NCBI RefSeq assembly: GCF_006575665.1
Contig: NZ_CP041253.1
Coordinates: 1,183,501-1,247,500, forward strand
Origin: Echinicola soli
GTDB taxonomy: Bacteria > Bacteroidota > Bacteroidia > Cytophagales > Cyclobacteriaceae
Direction of reading: 5' to 3'
DNA length: 64,000 nt
Shown: piece after piece, positions 17,438 to 27,339 of the stretch
How positions within the stretch are numbered: the first letter of the stretch is position 1
Layout: each line of letters begins with the position of its first letter
Made by a program: the position numbers and the translations under genes
The notes under the pieces: model-generated
The model's database searches: none
The model's input: the letters and a program-made list of their open reading frames with translations, nothing else
What the model was told of the DNA's origin: nothing

Positions 17438-17844
17438 AACCCTTTGTATATATTCCAAAACCAATTGATCAGCACCACCACTGCCAAGGGAATGGCTCTG
17501 ACAGGATTCCTGAGCCAAACCTCAACTTGTTGATAACTCTTCCACAGGGTCTCTTTCCGCCATAATACATCAACTAGCAGCCATATAGGGCCGACCACTA
17601 AACCCGTCGCTACCAAAAGACCTAAAGGATTACTGTATAATGAACCATTCACGTCACCATGGATAATCGCCATGATCGCCCGTGTAATACCACACGAAGG
17701 ACATGGTACACCAGTGACGTTTTTGATCAGGCATAATGTAGGGCCATGGCTGTGGCTCACCGCTGCATGCAACTGGTAGGCTAACCAGCCATAACCTGCC
17801 ATAAAAGCGATCGATAGAATGATATAAAGCTTATTCCTGCTCAC
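17434..17844 (-). CDS. DUF2752 membrane protein
   Basis: A 136-residue membrane protein carrying the hallmark of DUF2752, the segment TGVPCPSCGITRAIMAI at about 45-61, between a first helix (~8-25) and later helices (~75-95 and ~118-133). The two closely spaced Cys (PCPSCG) look like a redox or metal-binding pair. Function is unknown in the family. It overlaps its upstream TM2 neighbour by 14 bases and its downstream partner by 4. Confidence 0.85.
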   Translation of the reverse strand: MSRNKLYIILSIAFMAGYGWLAYQLHAAVSHSHGPTLCLIKNVTGVPCPSCGITRAIMAIIHGDVNGSLYSNPLGLLVATGLVVGPIWLLVDVLWRKETLWKSYQQVEVWLRNPVRAIPLAVVVLINWFWNIYKGL

Positions 17845-18229
17845 GATCTGTCGACTCTATTTGATTTGTGGGTTCTGCTGTCCTGTGCAAAGCTTCCAGC
17901 GCTTCTTTTAGCTTGATGCCATTCTTTTCCCTGGCCACTCCCGGGATCATAAACCAATCAATGATCGACCAAATCACAAACCCTCCACAGGTTAGTAATT
18001 TTAAAATTCCCAATCCTGTATCACCCACCATAAACCGGTCAATTCCCAGCTGACCACCCACCAGGGATACAAGCTGTACCGTATTGGGATCATAAAACTG
18101 CAGAACCTGAATGGTTTCCCATGATGCGTCATCAAGCCTCAGCAAGCGCTCACGGATAAAGGGAAGATGATGAGCTTCAAAATACTTACTATTCATCATC
18201 ATAAAAAGATCAACTTTAGCTACTTCCAT
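17831..18229 (-). CDS. TM2 domain protein
   Basis: A 132-residue protein. The first ~50 residues are polar; the TM2 domain follows (LVSLVGGQLGIDRFMVGDTGLGILKLLTCGGFVIWSIIDWFMI, about residues 53-97), two helices joined by the conserved GxDRFxxGxxxxGILKLLT turn. The C-terminal tail is charged. It heads the four-gene cassette and overlaps the DUF2752 gene by 14 bases. TM2 proteins occur widely in bacteria with unclear roles, often beside DUF2752 genes as here. Confidence 0.88.
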   Translation of the reverse strand: MEVAKVDLFMMMNSKYFEAHHLPFIRERLLRLDDASWETIQVLQFYDPNTVQLVSLVGGQLGIDRFMVGDTGLGILKLLTCGGFVIWSIIDWFMIPGVAREKNGIKLKEALEALHRTAEPTNQIESTDREQE

Positions 18230-18484
18230 TTGTGTGTGTTATAAGTGATAGATATACAAACAATATTAATGTGTTACTTATCAAGTGGTTATTCCCGAAA
18301 ACTCCAAAATCCAATCAAAAAAATGAAGGTTGATTTGATGTTAATAGGCTAATATAGTACAAAAAATAAAAGGTTAAAAATCGCAAACCAATTACAGCAT
18401 TTTGCTATTCGATATGAAAACCGATGCTACTGGAAATATTCAAATTTGCCAAATTTATTCACCTTTTCCCTTGCCTCCCTTTCT

Positions 18485-18937
18485 TTACTCCTCGTAGGTT
18501 TGGAGGTAGACTTTGACCTGGAGGGCTTTCCATAGCACATAGGAGAGGGGAATCAGCCAAAACAGTTCGTTAAAGCCTAGATGGAAAATGGTGCGCTTGT
18601 TCCAGCCAAGGATATCCACATAATACGCCACAAACCAAATAGCAGAAATAAGTTTTCCGGCGATCCCCAGCATGGTAAGATAAATCCATGAAATTGGATA
18701 AAATGCACTTAAAAACAATAAAAAGCCGATAATCAGGACAAAACTTCCATAAATGGTGGCGTCTGCAGGCACTGTTTGCCCAGGCGTCATCGCCAGCCAA
18801 GATAGCAGCGGATCTCCCATCCATCTGAAAAAGGCTCCCCAAGCCACTGCCATCATTCCTGAAATAAGGATTACTCCCCGCATTGGCATGGTGTAATGCG
18901 GCATAGTCTGGTCGGTATTTGGCGGTTTATTTTGCAT
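18485..18937 (-). CDS. Four-helix membrane protein of unknown function
   Basis: A 150-residue integral membrane protein: hydrophobic helices at about residues 20-40, 62-85, 88-108 and 120-143, polar N-terminus (MQNKPPNTDQTMPHY). No Cys pair or catalytic motif is apparent. It stands alone between two gaps of 255 and 498 bases. I do not recognise a family; the consistent membrane topology and signal-free charged start support a real gene. Confidence 0.65.
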   Translation of the reverse strand: MQNKPPNTDQTMPHYTMPMRGVILISGMMAVAWGAFFRWMGDPLLSWLAMTPGQTVPADATIYGSFVLIIGFLLFLSAFYPISWIYLTMLGIAGKLISAIWFVAYYVDILGWNKRTIFHLGFNELFWLIPLSYVLWKALQVKVYLQTYEE

Positions 18938-19435
18938 GTGCTGTTTTTAGGTAAGCTCAGAAGTTACAAAACTAAGCCTTGCTAGTTAAAATCCCACTAT
19001 CCTTCACAGCCTTTTGTCATTACTCCAATCCCGATAATTACGGCTCTTTATTAAGCTAACATCACCATTTTTCAGAATTCATAACAATTCTATAACCATA
19101 TTTTTCGGTAGTGATGTGTCATTTTCGACACTTTACTATTAGAATAAAAGTCCTATGGCCCAAATCATCAGAATGCAGTATTTATATTGAAAATTCTCAG
19201 CAGTCCTACTTGGTCAAATGACGGTTATTTGATGAGATTCTGATCCCGAAGGACGGGGATCTATTTGAATCAAATGATTGATTTGACAAAGCAGGAGTAG
19301 TTCAATATGCAGGTGCTGTTATTATGGTAATATCGTGTTGCCATCCCACCTATGAAATTACCATGGAGGGATGGTTTTGTCATAAAAAAAGGAAATTTAA
19401 AACTTAATCATTTTACTTAAAACGAACACCACATC
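18938..19435. other. Divergent intergenic region with hairpins
   Basis: 498 bases, no ORF. A loose inverted repeat pairs TCCTACTTGGTCAAAT near 19204 with TTTGACAAAGCAGGA near 19280. A second hairpin, CCATCCC near 19341 with GGGATGG near 19366 then TTTTG, lies about 65 bases before the phosphoesterase ATG and would sit in its leader or act as an upstream terminator. Confidence 0.4.
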
Positions 19436-20998
19436 ATGAAAAAACTGCTTTTTACCGGTCTATTACTGGCGGCATCATGGACAGCAATCGCCCAGGAAAC
19501 TGCCAAAGGAACGGTATATGAAGATTTAAACCAAAACGGCAAAAAAGACCGTAAGGAAGATGGTATTTCCCAAGTAGCCGTTTCCAACGGGGTAGAAGTC
19601 GTCCTGACGGACAAAAAAGGCCGCTATGAACTGCCAGTAGGCGAGGATCAAATCATTTTTGTCATCAAGCCTGCCGGTTACCAATCTCCCGTAAATGAGC
19701 AAAACCTTCCTCAGTATTTCTACATTCACAAGCCAAATGGTTCTCCCGATATGGATTTTGAGGGAGTGGCACCCACTGGCAAACTTCCTAAAAAAATAGA
19801 CTTCGGCCTGTTACCTGCCGCAGACAAGACAAATTTCACCGCATTGATCTTTGGCGATCCACAACCATACACCATAGAAGAGGTCAATCATTTTGACAAT
19901 GGTGTCGTTTCCGAAGTAGCAGGCATCGAAGACATCGACTTTGGGCTGTCACTGGGAGACCTGGTCGGTAATGACCTGGATCTTTTTGATCCTTACATTG
20001 CGGCCACCGCCAAGGTGGGTGTGCCATGGTACAATGTCCTGGGAAATCATGACCTTAACTTCGATGCACAGGAAGACCATCTGGCCGACGAAACATTTGA
20101 AGCACATTTTGGTCCGGCCAATTATGCCTTTAACCACGGCAAGGTTCACTTTATCGTCCTTGACGATGTAATGTACCCTGATCCACGGGATGGCAAAGGA
20201 TACTGGGGAGGCTTTCGGGAAGACCAATTGGAATTTGTAAAAAACGATTTGAAATACGTTCCCAAAGATCACTTGATCGTATTGGCATTCCATATTCCAT
20301 TAAGCGAACCAAATGGCGATCCTTTTAATGATGAAGAGCGCCAGCAGCTGTTTGACTTGCTGAAGGATTATCCACAGACCCTATCACTTTCCGCACATAC
20401 CCATTTGCAAAAACAAGACTTCTTCTTTGAGAAAGACGGTTGGGGACAGGCTACCCCACACCACCACTATAACGTGGGTACTACCTCGGGAGACTGGTAC
20501 TCTGGCGAACTCAATGAGAAAGGTATTCCCAAGTCCACCATGCGAGATGGGACACCAAAAGGGTACGCTTTCTTGGACTTTACAGGAAACCAATATGAAG
20601 TGAGGTACAAGGTGGTCGATCAGAATGACGATTATCAAATGGCCATCTTTGCACCGAAGGTGCTGGAAAAAGACAAGCGCACATCCGCAGGCATCTTTGT
20701 GAATTTTTTTATGGGCACTGCAGACGACCAGGTACGCTATAGAATTGATAATGGTCCTTGGAAAAAAATGACCTATCTGGAAGAATATGATCCCACTTAC
20801 CTGATGGATGTGTATAAGTGGGACACTACTGATGAGTTATTGGACGGTAGGCGTCCTTCCAATCCTGTAAAAAGCACCCACCTCTGGCGTGCTGGCATTG
20901 ATGCCAAATTGGAAAAAGGTGCCCACACCATTGAAGTGGAAGCCACTGATATGTTTGGCAAAACGCATTATGGTAAAAAGACTTACCACATTCGCTAA
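19436..20998 (+). CDS. Secreted calcineurin-like phosphoesterase, three-domain
   Basis: A 520-residue exported metallophosphoesterase. Signal peptide MKKLLFTGLLLAASWTAIA; an N-terminal beta-sandwich (about 23-115) with Ca-binding-like turns (YEDLNQNGKKDRKEDG); the catalytic domain with the metal-binding series FGDPQPY, LSLGDLVGND, NVLGNHDLNF, LAFHIPL and SAHTHLQ; and a C-terminal beta domain from about residue 385. This is the MetallophosN, catalytic, MetallophosC order seen in Bacteroidota polysaccharide and phosphate scavenging proteins. All catalytic motifs are intact. A terminator lies 20 bases past the stop. Confidence 0.92.
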   Translation: MKKLLFTGLLLAASWTAIAQETAKGTVYEDLNQNGKKDRKEDGISQVAVSNGVEVVLTDKKGRYELPVGEDQIIFVIKPAGYQSPVNEQNLPQYFYIHKPNGSPDMDFEGVAPTGKLPKKIDFGLLPAADKTNFTALIFGDPQPYTIEEVNHFDNGVVSEVAGIEDIDFGLSLGDLVGNDLDLFDPYIAATAKVGVPWYNVLGNHDLNFDAQEDHLADETFEAHFGPANYAFNHGKVHFIVLDDVMYPDPRDGKGYWGGFREDQLEFVKNDLKYVPKDHLIVLAFHIPLSEPNGDPFNDEERQQLFDLLKDYPQTLSLSAHTHLQKQDFFFEKDGWGQATPHHHYNVGTTSGDWYSGELNEKGIPKSTMRDGTPKGYAFLDFTGNQYEVRYKVVDQNDDYQMAIFAPKVLEKDKRTSAGIFVNFFMGTADDQVRYRIDNGPWKKMTYLEEYDPTYLMDVYKWDTTDELLDGRRPSNPVKSTHLWRAGIDAKLEKGAHTIEVEATDMFGKTHYGKKTYHIR

Positions 20999-21017
20999 TT
21001 TTTTAGATTTAGTTTGT

Positions 21018-21051
21018 AGCCGGAGAGCACCTGTGCTTTCCGGCTCTTTTT
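21018..21051 (+). terminator. Terminator of the phosphoesterase gene
   Basis: AGCCGGAGAGCAC at 21018-21030 pairs with GTGCTTTCCGGCT at 21033-21045 with one G-U, then a T run. Loop of 2-3 bases. Confidence 0.9.
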
Positions 21052-21212
21052 TGTGCCACAAAGGCTCCAAGGCACAAAGAGAATTTGTTCCTACTATAGC
21101 CCATGTTCCCATTTGATTATCTCCAAATATTGTCTAATACTCTAATTGACCGTGTTGTTCCGCAGCACAGCTGTCGGAATTAAATTTTTAACTCAATATT
21201 GCTGGCACTTTA
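21052..21212 (+). repeat. Fragments of repeat family A
   Basis: GTGCCACAAAGGCTCCAAGGCACAAAG at 21053 matches one arm of the family A element, and TTCCGCAGCACAGCTGTCGG near 21159 followed by TTTTTAACTCAA matches, partly inverted, the block around 32261-32310. The copy is incomplete. The rest of the gap to 21530 shows no gene. Confidence 0.55.
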
Positions 21213-21530
21213 CATTTGGCTCAGGAGAAATTAAAAAGGGAAGATAACAAGGGAATGAGCATACCTGCCTTTATACCAGTTCAGATAGCGCTGATCCGCC
21301 ACAGCGGGACGAATTGCACTGACATTTTTATTCTTATACTTTTGAGAAGATTTAGGTTAAGATTCAGTGATATTGTAAGGTCTCTTTTTGAATTCAAATA
21401 GTCAACCATAGGGTGTCAAAAAACCTAGCTACCGATGGATTAAATCACTAATTCATTGAAAAATTGGCTAAACCGTTTTATCTTTTCGCCTAAATCTAAC
21501 CAAACCCAAAATACCCCTAATGACAAGCCT

Positions 21531-22094
21531 ATGAACAGACGATTAGCCTTAAAACAACTTGCCCTCGCGGCGGGTGGCCTTGCTTTGATTCCTTCCTGTG
21601 ATTTCAGTGAGGAAAAAGTGCTGGCGGCTTATGATGAGCTGCAGATCACTGAAAGTCAGCAGAAACTGCTTCAAAAACTGGTAGATACCATTATTCCAAA
21701 AACAGACCTAAAAGGCGCCACAGAGCTTGGCGTTCATGATTTTGTACTGGTCATGGCCAATGACTGCATGAGCGCTGAGGAACAAAAGCAATTCCTCAGT
21801 GGCCTGAAAGGATTTGATGATTATACCAAAAAAACATTTGGTACACGGTTTACCAAAATGGACAATGCCGAAGCAGAAAAAAACGTCAATGCCATTTTGG
21901 AAGGCAAACCGACATCGAATGGCGAATTAGCCAGCCAGTATTTCTTGCAAACCACCAAGAAATACACCATCCAGGGCTATTTGAATTCCGAATATGTGAT
22001 GACAGCACTCATGCCCTTTCAATTGGTACCAGGGCCGGAATTTAATGGAAAAAAAGAAATCGTACCAGGAGAAAAAGTGAACATTAATGGCTAA
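21531..22094 (+). CDS. Gluconate 2-dehydrogenase subunit 3 family lipoprotein
   Basis: About 187 residues. The N-terminus MNRRLALKQLALAAGGLALIPSC combines a twin-Arg-like signal with a lipobox ending at Cys 23. The mature part is helical, with LVDTIIPKTDLKGATELGVHDFV typical of the gluconate 2-dehydrogenase subunit 3 family, small partners of membrane-bound GMC or related flavoprotein dehydrogenases. The open frame begins at a TTG at 21456; I favour the ATG at 21531 because the export signal starts there. Its last 8 bases overlap the GMC gene, so the two are co-translated and probably form one periplasmic enzyme. Confidence 0.87.
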   Translation: MNRRLALKQLALAAGGLALIPSCDFSEEKVLAAYDELQITESQQKLLQKLVDTIIPKTDLKGATELGVHDFVLVMANDCMSAEEQKQFLSGLKGFDDYTKKTFGTRFTKMDNAEAEKNVNAILEGKPTSNGELASQYFLQTTKKYTIQGYLNSEYVMTALMPFQLVPGPEFNGKKEIVPGEKVNING

Positions 22095-23787
22095 TCTAAA
22101 TATAAAAAACAAACAAGAAAACACATATGGGGCCATTGTCATTGGCTCTGGGATGAGTGGTGGCTTTGCTGCCAAAGAACTGTGTGACAAAGGCGTCAAG
22201 ACCTTGGTGCTAGAACGTGGAAGGAGTGTTATCCACAACAAAGATTATCCCACTACCAATATGATGCCCTGGGAATTTGAGCATCGTGGGCAGATGCCTG
22301 AAGACATCCAGCGGGAAAATCCGGTGGTCAGCCGCTGCTATGCCTTCCGAGAAGATGCTGCACACTTTTTCGTAAAAGATAAGGAGCATCCATATATCCA
22401 GGAAAAACCCTTTGACTGGATCAGGGGCTATCAGACAGGAGGAAAATCCCTGCTTTGGGCAAGGCAGGTCCAGCGCTGGAGTGATCATGACTTTGAGGGA
22501 CCGGCACGGGATGGCTTTGCTGTAGATTGGCCGATCCGGTATAAGGAATTGGCACCATGGTACAGCTATGTGGAAAAGTTTGTAGGCGTAGCAGGATTTC
22601 ATGATGGCATTCCGCACCTTCCAGATGGGGAATTTTTGCCGGGAATTGAGCTTACAGCCGCTGAAGAGTACTTTAAATCCATCGTGGAACAAAAATACCC
22701 AGGCCGAAACGTCATCAGTGGCCGCTGTGCACATATCACAGGGAATGCGGAATATTATGCCAAACAAGGGAGGGGAATATGCCAACACCGCACCATATGC
22801 CAGCGCGGATGCCCATTTGGTGGCTATTTCAGTTCCAACTCCGCATCACTTCCCTGGGCGCAGCGCACGGGAAACCTGACGCTAAAAAATAACGCCGTCG
22901 TGCATTCCATTATTTATGACGACGCACAGCAAAAAGCAACGGGTGTGAGAGTGATCGATTCGAATACTAAAGAAGTAACAGAATATTTGGCACCGATTAT
23001 TTTCGTCAATGCCAGTGCACTAAACACCAATTTGATTTTGTTGAATTCTACTTCTAAGCGCTTCCCAAATGGTCTGGGCAATGACAATGGACTGATGGGA
23101 AAATATGTAGCATTCCACAATTATCGTGGTGGTGTTTCAGGAGAATATGACGGCTTAAAAGAGTTTACCACAGAAGGGAAAAGGCCTACCAGCGGTTATA
23201 TGCCGCGATTCAGGAATGTGGATAAACAAGAAACCAAATTCCTGAGAGGATATGCAGCAGGCATCCATGGCAGCCGGTCCAAGGATGTAAATTACAGCGG
23301 TACAGGAGCTGATTTAGTAAAAAATATGATGAGCCCATCCTACGGCCCTTGGAGAATCGGTTCCCATATGATGGGCGAAACCATCCCCAAGGAAAGCAAT
23401 TATGTTGCTCTAGACACGGACAAGAAAGACGAATGGGGAATGCCCCAGCTTAAGGTCAATGTGGACTATGACCAAAACGATCTTGACATGATCCAGGATT
23501 ACCGCGACCAATTGGCAGAGATGTTTGATGCAGCAGGATTTAAAAATATCCGTACTTGGGACGACGAACGACGGCCAGGATTGGATATCCACGAAATGGG
23601 TGGCGTCCGTATGGGCCATGATCCCAAAACATCCCTGGTCAATAAGCACCATCAACTCCATGCTTGCCAAAATGTCTATGTCACAGACGGAGCTTGCATG
23701 ACATCTACCGGCACCCAAAACCCTTCGCTGACTTATATGGTTTTTGCAGCAAGGGCGGTGGATCATGCCATGAAAAATCAAGGCTAG
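22087..23787 (+). CDS. GMC family oxidoreductase (large dehydrogenase subunit)
   Basis: A 566-residue flavoprotein: FAD-binding motif AIVIGSGMSGGFAA at about 16-29 with LVLERGR closing the nucleotide fold, the family segment YQTGGKSLLWARQVQRWSD (~116-134), and the C-terminal GMC signature around MGHDPKTSLVNKHHQLH...VYVTDGACMTSTGTQNPSLTYM. A Cys cluster (CQHRTICQRGCPFGGYF, ~239-255) is typical of the dehydrogenase branch that passes electrons to cytochrome or quinone. With the subunit-3 lipoprotein it likely oxidises a sugar or sugar alcohol in the periplasm. No cytochrome c gene is adjacent; the acceptor must be encoded elsewhere. Confidence 0.92.
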   Translation: MANLNIKNKQENTYGAIVIGSGMSGGFAAKELCDKGVKTLVLERGRSVIHNKDYPTTNMMPWEFEHRGQMPEDIQRENPVVSRCYAFREDAAHFFVKDKEHPYIQEKPFDWIRGYQTGGKSLLWARQVQRWSDHDFEGPARDGFAVDWPIRYKELAPWYSYVEKFVGVAGFHDGIPHLPDGEFLPGIELTAAEEYFKSIVEQKYPGRNVISGRCAHITGNAEYYAKQGRGICQHRTICQRGCPFGGYFSSNSASLPWAQRTGNLTLKNNAVVHSIIYDDAQQKATGVRVIDSNTKEVTEYLAPIIFVNASALNTNLILLNSTSKRFPNGLGNDNGLMGKYVAFHNYRGGVSGEYDGLKEFTTEGKRPTSGYMPRFRNVDKQETKFLRGYAAGIHGSRSKDVNYSGTGADLVKNMMSPSYGPWRIGSHMMGETIPKESNYVALDTDKKDEWGMPQLKVNVDYDQNDLDMIQDYRDQLAEMFDAAGFKNIRTWDDERRPGLDIHEMGGVRMGHDPKTSLVNKHHQLHACQNVYVTDGACMTSTGTQNPSLTYMVFAARAVDHAMKNQG

Positions 23788-23938
23788 TTTGGAGGTGCGG
23801 CTGTGGAAAAGCTAGAAGGTTTAAGGTTATTATTGGCATCCAAGCATATTCGAAGGGGCCAAAACTATCAATCACCGAATATCGTTCCTGACGATCTTAA
23901 CTTACTTTATTACTAATAACAACATGCCATTCAAAAAG

Positions 23939-23980
23939 AACAGAAAAATATCCTGAGCAAAACTGGGATATTTTTCTGTT
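23939..23980. terminator. Bidirectional terminator between GMC gene and oxyR
   Basis: AACAGAAAAATATCC at 23939-23953 is perfectly complementary to 23966-23980. The A- and T-rich arms serve both converging genes. Confidence 0.88.
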
Positions 23981-23986
23981 TGGGCA

Positions 23987-24919
23987 TTATTTAAACTTTA
24001 CCACCTTGCCATGCGCCTTGGACGTCATGTCTTCGGGAATGGCGCTAGTCACCTCATTGTATAGCAATTCTACCAATCGCTTTTTCAGAAAACTTCTGGT
24101 CAGGACAATGCTCACTTCACGTGTAGGTTGCTCTCCCGCAAAAGGCCTAATCCGAGCTTTTTCATCTTCGCTTAAGTCAAACGTAGCCAGTTCTGGAAGC
24201 AGTGTCACGCCTTTATAACGATTCACCATATTTTTTAGCCCTTCCAGTGACCCACTTTCATAATGAAAATTCATCCGCTGAAACTTAGTCTGGTCACAGA
24301 TACTCAGGACTTGGTCGCGAAAACAATGTCCCTGCTGCAACACCCAAAAATCATCTACCATGAGATCTTTGACTTCTATGGCTTCCTTTTTCAGTAATCG
24401 ATGGTCTTTGGAGAGATAAGCATAAAACTTTTCATAAAACATCGGTTTTTCCACTATACCTTGCTCTTGCAAAGGGGTAACTACAATACCCAAATCCAAC
24501 TCATCATTCCGCAAACGTTTAATAATTTCCTCAGTAATTAATTCCTCCACCTGTAGCTGCACATTGGGATACTTCTCCAGAAAATTGCGGATAAAAAGAT
24601 GCAAAAGGTAAGGTGCCAAAGTTGGAATAATCCCCAACTTGATCACGCCGCTGATATTTCCCTTCAGCTGGGATATCATCTCGTAAATACCCTTGCTTTC
24701 AGAAACCACCCGCTTAGCTTGCTCTATCAGTTGTTGGCCTATTTCCGTCGGAATCACCGGCATCTTGGAGCGGTCAAAGATCACCACGTCCAATTCCCTT
24801 TCCAACTTATGTATTTGGGCACTTAGAGTGGGTTGGGTGACAAAACAAGCTTCGGCGGCTTGTCCAAAGTGACGGTGTTTATCCACTGCCAGCACATATT
24901 CTAATTGCTGAATAGTCAT
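23987..24919 (-). CDS. oxyR: OxyR-type LysR family hydrogen peroxide regulator
   Basis: A 310-residue LysR regulator. The winged helix-turn-helix is at 1-60 (LEYVLAVDKHRHFGQAAEACFVTQPTLSAQIHKLE), followed by the linker helix and two-lobed sensor domain. The peroxide-sensing motif GHCFRDQVLSIC puts two Cys at residues 199 and 208, the same positions as in E. coli OxyR, where they form the activating disulfide. That makes the OxyR call firm rather than generic LysR. Typical targets (katG, dps, ahpCF) are not in the neighbourhood, though an AhpD-like gene lies about 10 kb away. Upstream is repeat family B. Confidence 0.93.
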   Translation of the reverse strand: MTIQQLEYVLAVDKHRHFGQAAEACFVTQPTLSAQIHKLERELDVVIFDRSKMPVIPTEIGQQLIEQAKRVVSESKGIYEMISQLKGNISGVIKLGIIPTLAPYLLHLFIRNFLEKYPNVQLQVEELITEEIIKRLRNDELDLGIVVTPLQEQGIVEKPMFYEKFYAYLSKDHRLLKKEAIEVKDLMVDDFWVLQQGHCFRDQVLSICDQTKFQRMNFHYESGSLEGLKNMVNRYKGVTLLPELATFDLSEDEKARIRPFAGEQPTREVSIVLTRSFLKKRLVELLYNEVTSAIPEDMTSKAHGKVVKFK

Positions 24920-25034
24920 TTGCTAAATTGTTTTTAGCGATCAAAAACTTGTGCAAATATAGGACTTTTTCTTTTTATTTAGACTCATTTTAAATAAAAA
25001 CTTTTTTCACCTCCTAGCCAGTTCCATATTCTCT

Positions 25035-25279
25035 TATATGAGTCCCGGCAATCAAAGAGGTAGCCAAGCATAATTGAATAAATTGTGTTTCCTTCCTTTT
25101 ATTCAGGGGTAAAATTGCTTTCAATAGGTCTTCATGAATGCTAAGCATTTCCATTGATGAAAAGGACGGAAAATCCAGTCCGGTGGTGAGGACTTTAATT
25201 TGGGAAGGACACGTTTTCCAGGGAGGACAATACGTTACCCAATTTAATTTAAGAAAACTGCTCCGGCCTGAAAATGAGT
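25035..25279 (+). repeat. Dispersed repeat family B, copy 2
   Basis: Full-length partner of 7836-8079, same orientation. Here an extra inverted arm is visible: TTCCATTGATGAAAAGG near 25150 recurs as TTTTTCATCAATGGAA near 25416, so the element may extend to about 25440 as a larger inverted-repeat structure. The 84-codon frame inside it is not shared with copy 1 and is probably not a gene. The rest of the gap to 25669 is AT-rich and holds a TTATCCACA 9-mer at 25640. Confidence 0.8.
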
Positions 25280-25669
25280 TAGCTGGCGCAGTGGACAAAC
25301 GAGATCCTCTCATTTTTAGCCCACGGCAACTGGCACAAAATCAAATTAAGCCAAACGAAATTGTAATCGGAATACCAAATCACTCAATTTGAAGAATGCT
25401 CCATGGCCTAGACTTTTTCATCAATGGAATCATGAATGCTCTTTAAAACTCAGTCCAATACCTGAATAAAAAGCAGGAAAGATCAATATAGCAAAAGCAG
25501 TATTGAATTTGGTTACGTGCAATATTGCGAATACACATACTATCTTATTAAACTGATTAGCAATATATTAAAAGTATACTGGATAAAGTAACTTTAATAT
25601 GATGTCTGTTTTTAATTATTTAACAAGGTTTTAAACAAGTTATCCACAGCATTGGTCAGCTTCAAAAGC

Positions 25670-27100
25670 TTATTGGAAAAACTGCTCTTTTACAGCGGCT
25701 AATTCTTGCTGGAGTATTTTCCAAGCCAATTCAATGTGCTCAAATTTCACATCCGTCTGGCCAATTACCCAACGAATCACGTACTTTTCATTAAGGATGG
25801 TGTGGGTAAAAAACACTTTGCCAGACTGGTTCGCACGTTGCATCCAAGCTTGATTAATGGCATTATTCTCTTTTGTGGATAGCGACTTTTCCACAAATCG
25901 GAAACAAATGACATTCAAAATAGTAGGTGTTTCCAGTATTACATTTTCTTCATTTTCAACCCATTTTTTTGCCAATTCCGTAAGCTCCAAATGTCCTCTG
26001 AGCTTCTGTCTGATTCCTTGCAAACCAAAAGTCCTGATAACCCACCAAAGTTTCAATGCCCGAAACCTTCGCCCCAATTGAATCCCCCAATCACGATAGT
26101 TATGCACATGATCATCCTGATCCGTTTTGAGGTATTCAGGAGTCATGGAAAACGTGTTGACGAGATCATCGGCATTTTTCACAAAGAGCACAGAGCAATC
26201 GAAATTAGTAAACATCCACTTATGTGGATTGAAGACATAGCTGTCGGCTAATTCATGACCCTGTATCATCCAGCGAAATTCCGGAAGTAGGAGAGCAGTA
26301 CCGGCATAGGCCGCATCGATGTGATGCCACATTCCAAATCGACTAGCAATTTTTCCGATTTCTCCAATAGGATCTATGGCCGCCGAACTAGTCGTTCCCA
26401 ACGCAGAAACAACACATATCGGTGTAAATCCATTTTTTACATCTATTTTTATAGCCTCCTCTAGTGCGTTGGGCAGCATTGCAAAATTTTTATCCACGGA
26501 AATTTTTATCAAATTCTGAAGTCCTAGCCCAGCTATTCGCATCGCTTTATCCACAGACGAGTGGGCATGCTCAGAACTGTACACACGAAATTTTTCATGT
26601 CCAATAAAGCCTTTCTCATTGATAGAAAACCGGCTTGCTCGCTCCCTTGCAGCTAAAACCGCGCATAGCGTGGCAGTGGAAGCAGTATCTTGGATCACAC
26701 CTTTCCATGCAGAATCCAGCCCTTTGGCATCTCGGAGCCAATTGACGACTTTTTCTTCCAGCTCCGTGGCAGCTGGAGACGTCAGCCACGACATGCACTG
26801 GGCACCTAATGTGGACATAAGCATTTCTGCCATGATAGATGGTGCCGAATTATTGGCCGGAAAATAACCGAAGAACAGGGGATGTTGCCAGTGGGTCATA
26901 CCAGGCATAATCACTTTTTCAAAATCGGTAAAAATCTGATCAAACGTTGCCGGCTCCTCTGGTGCCTCGTTGGGTAGTTTATCATAAATCTCACCTGGAT
27001 TAATATCAGGAGTTACTGGATAATTTTCTTTTTGCTCCATGTAATCAACCATCCAATCCACCAATTGATGGGCATGCTTTCTAAAATCCTGATTATTCAT
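25670..27100 (-). CDS. Pyridoxal-phosphate-dependent group II decarboxylase (aromatic amino acid type)
   Basis: A 476-residue enzyme of the group II amino acid decarboxylase family, length and order as in aromatic-L-amino-acid decarboxylase. Visible landmarks: MTHWQHPLFFGYFPANNS (68-85), the substrate-side WLTSPAATELE, the His stacking over the cofactor in SSEHAHSSVDKA (176-185), HIDAAYAG at 260-267 with the Asp contacting the pyridine ring, and NPHKWM with the Schiff-base Lys at 294. It likely decarboxylates tyrosine, tryptophan, DOPA or a related substrate; which one cannot be told. It is monocistronic. Confidence 0.9.
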   Translation of the reverse strand: MNNQDFRKHAHQLVDWMVDYMEQKENYPVTPDINPGEIYDKLPNEAPEEPATFDQIFTDFEKVIMPGMTHWQHPLFFGYFPANNSAPSIMAEMLMSTLGAQCMSWLTSPAATELEEKVVNWLRDAKGLDSAWKGVIQDTASTATLCAVLAARERASRFSINEKGFIGHEKFRVYSSEHAHSSVDKAMRIAGLGLQNLIKISVDKNFAMLPNALEEAIKIDVKNGFTPICVVSALGTTSSAAIDPIGEIGKIASRFGMWHHIDAAYAGTALLLPEFRWMIQGHELADSYVFNPHKWMFTNFDCSVLFVKNADDLVNTFSMTPEYLKTDQDDHVHNYRDWGIQLGRRFRALKLWWVIRTFGLQGIRQKLRGHLELTELAKKWVENEENVILETPTILNVICFRFVEKSLSTKENNAINQAWMQRANQSGKVFFTHTILNEKYVIRWVIGQTDVKFEHIELAWKILQQELAAVKEQFFQ

Positions 27101-27339
27101 TTTTCAATTATTGTATTGCAAAAGTTCAAATATGAACTGAAGACTTGATTCTTTCCATTGCAGTTTCTCTGTGCTCCGATCTGCCCCACCTAAACTACCT
27201 GCGGCGGCGGTGAGGATGTACTTCCCTGATTATAGTTGACCGGATTAATTATTAAATTTCATTGTTAAACATTGTAATAACTGGTCTTTCCTTAAATGGA
27301 ATTTTAAATCAATTCCTTTCAAACTCGTCCTGACTTTTG

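Noticed and set aside
25138..25392. 84-codon frame in repeat family B copy 2
   Set aside because: The frame is not kept in the equivalent copy at 7836-8079, so it is not under coding selection.
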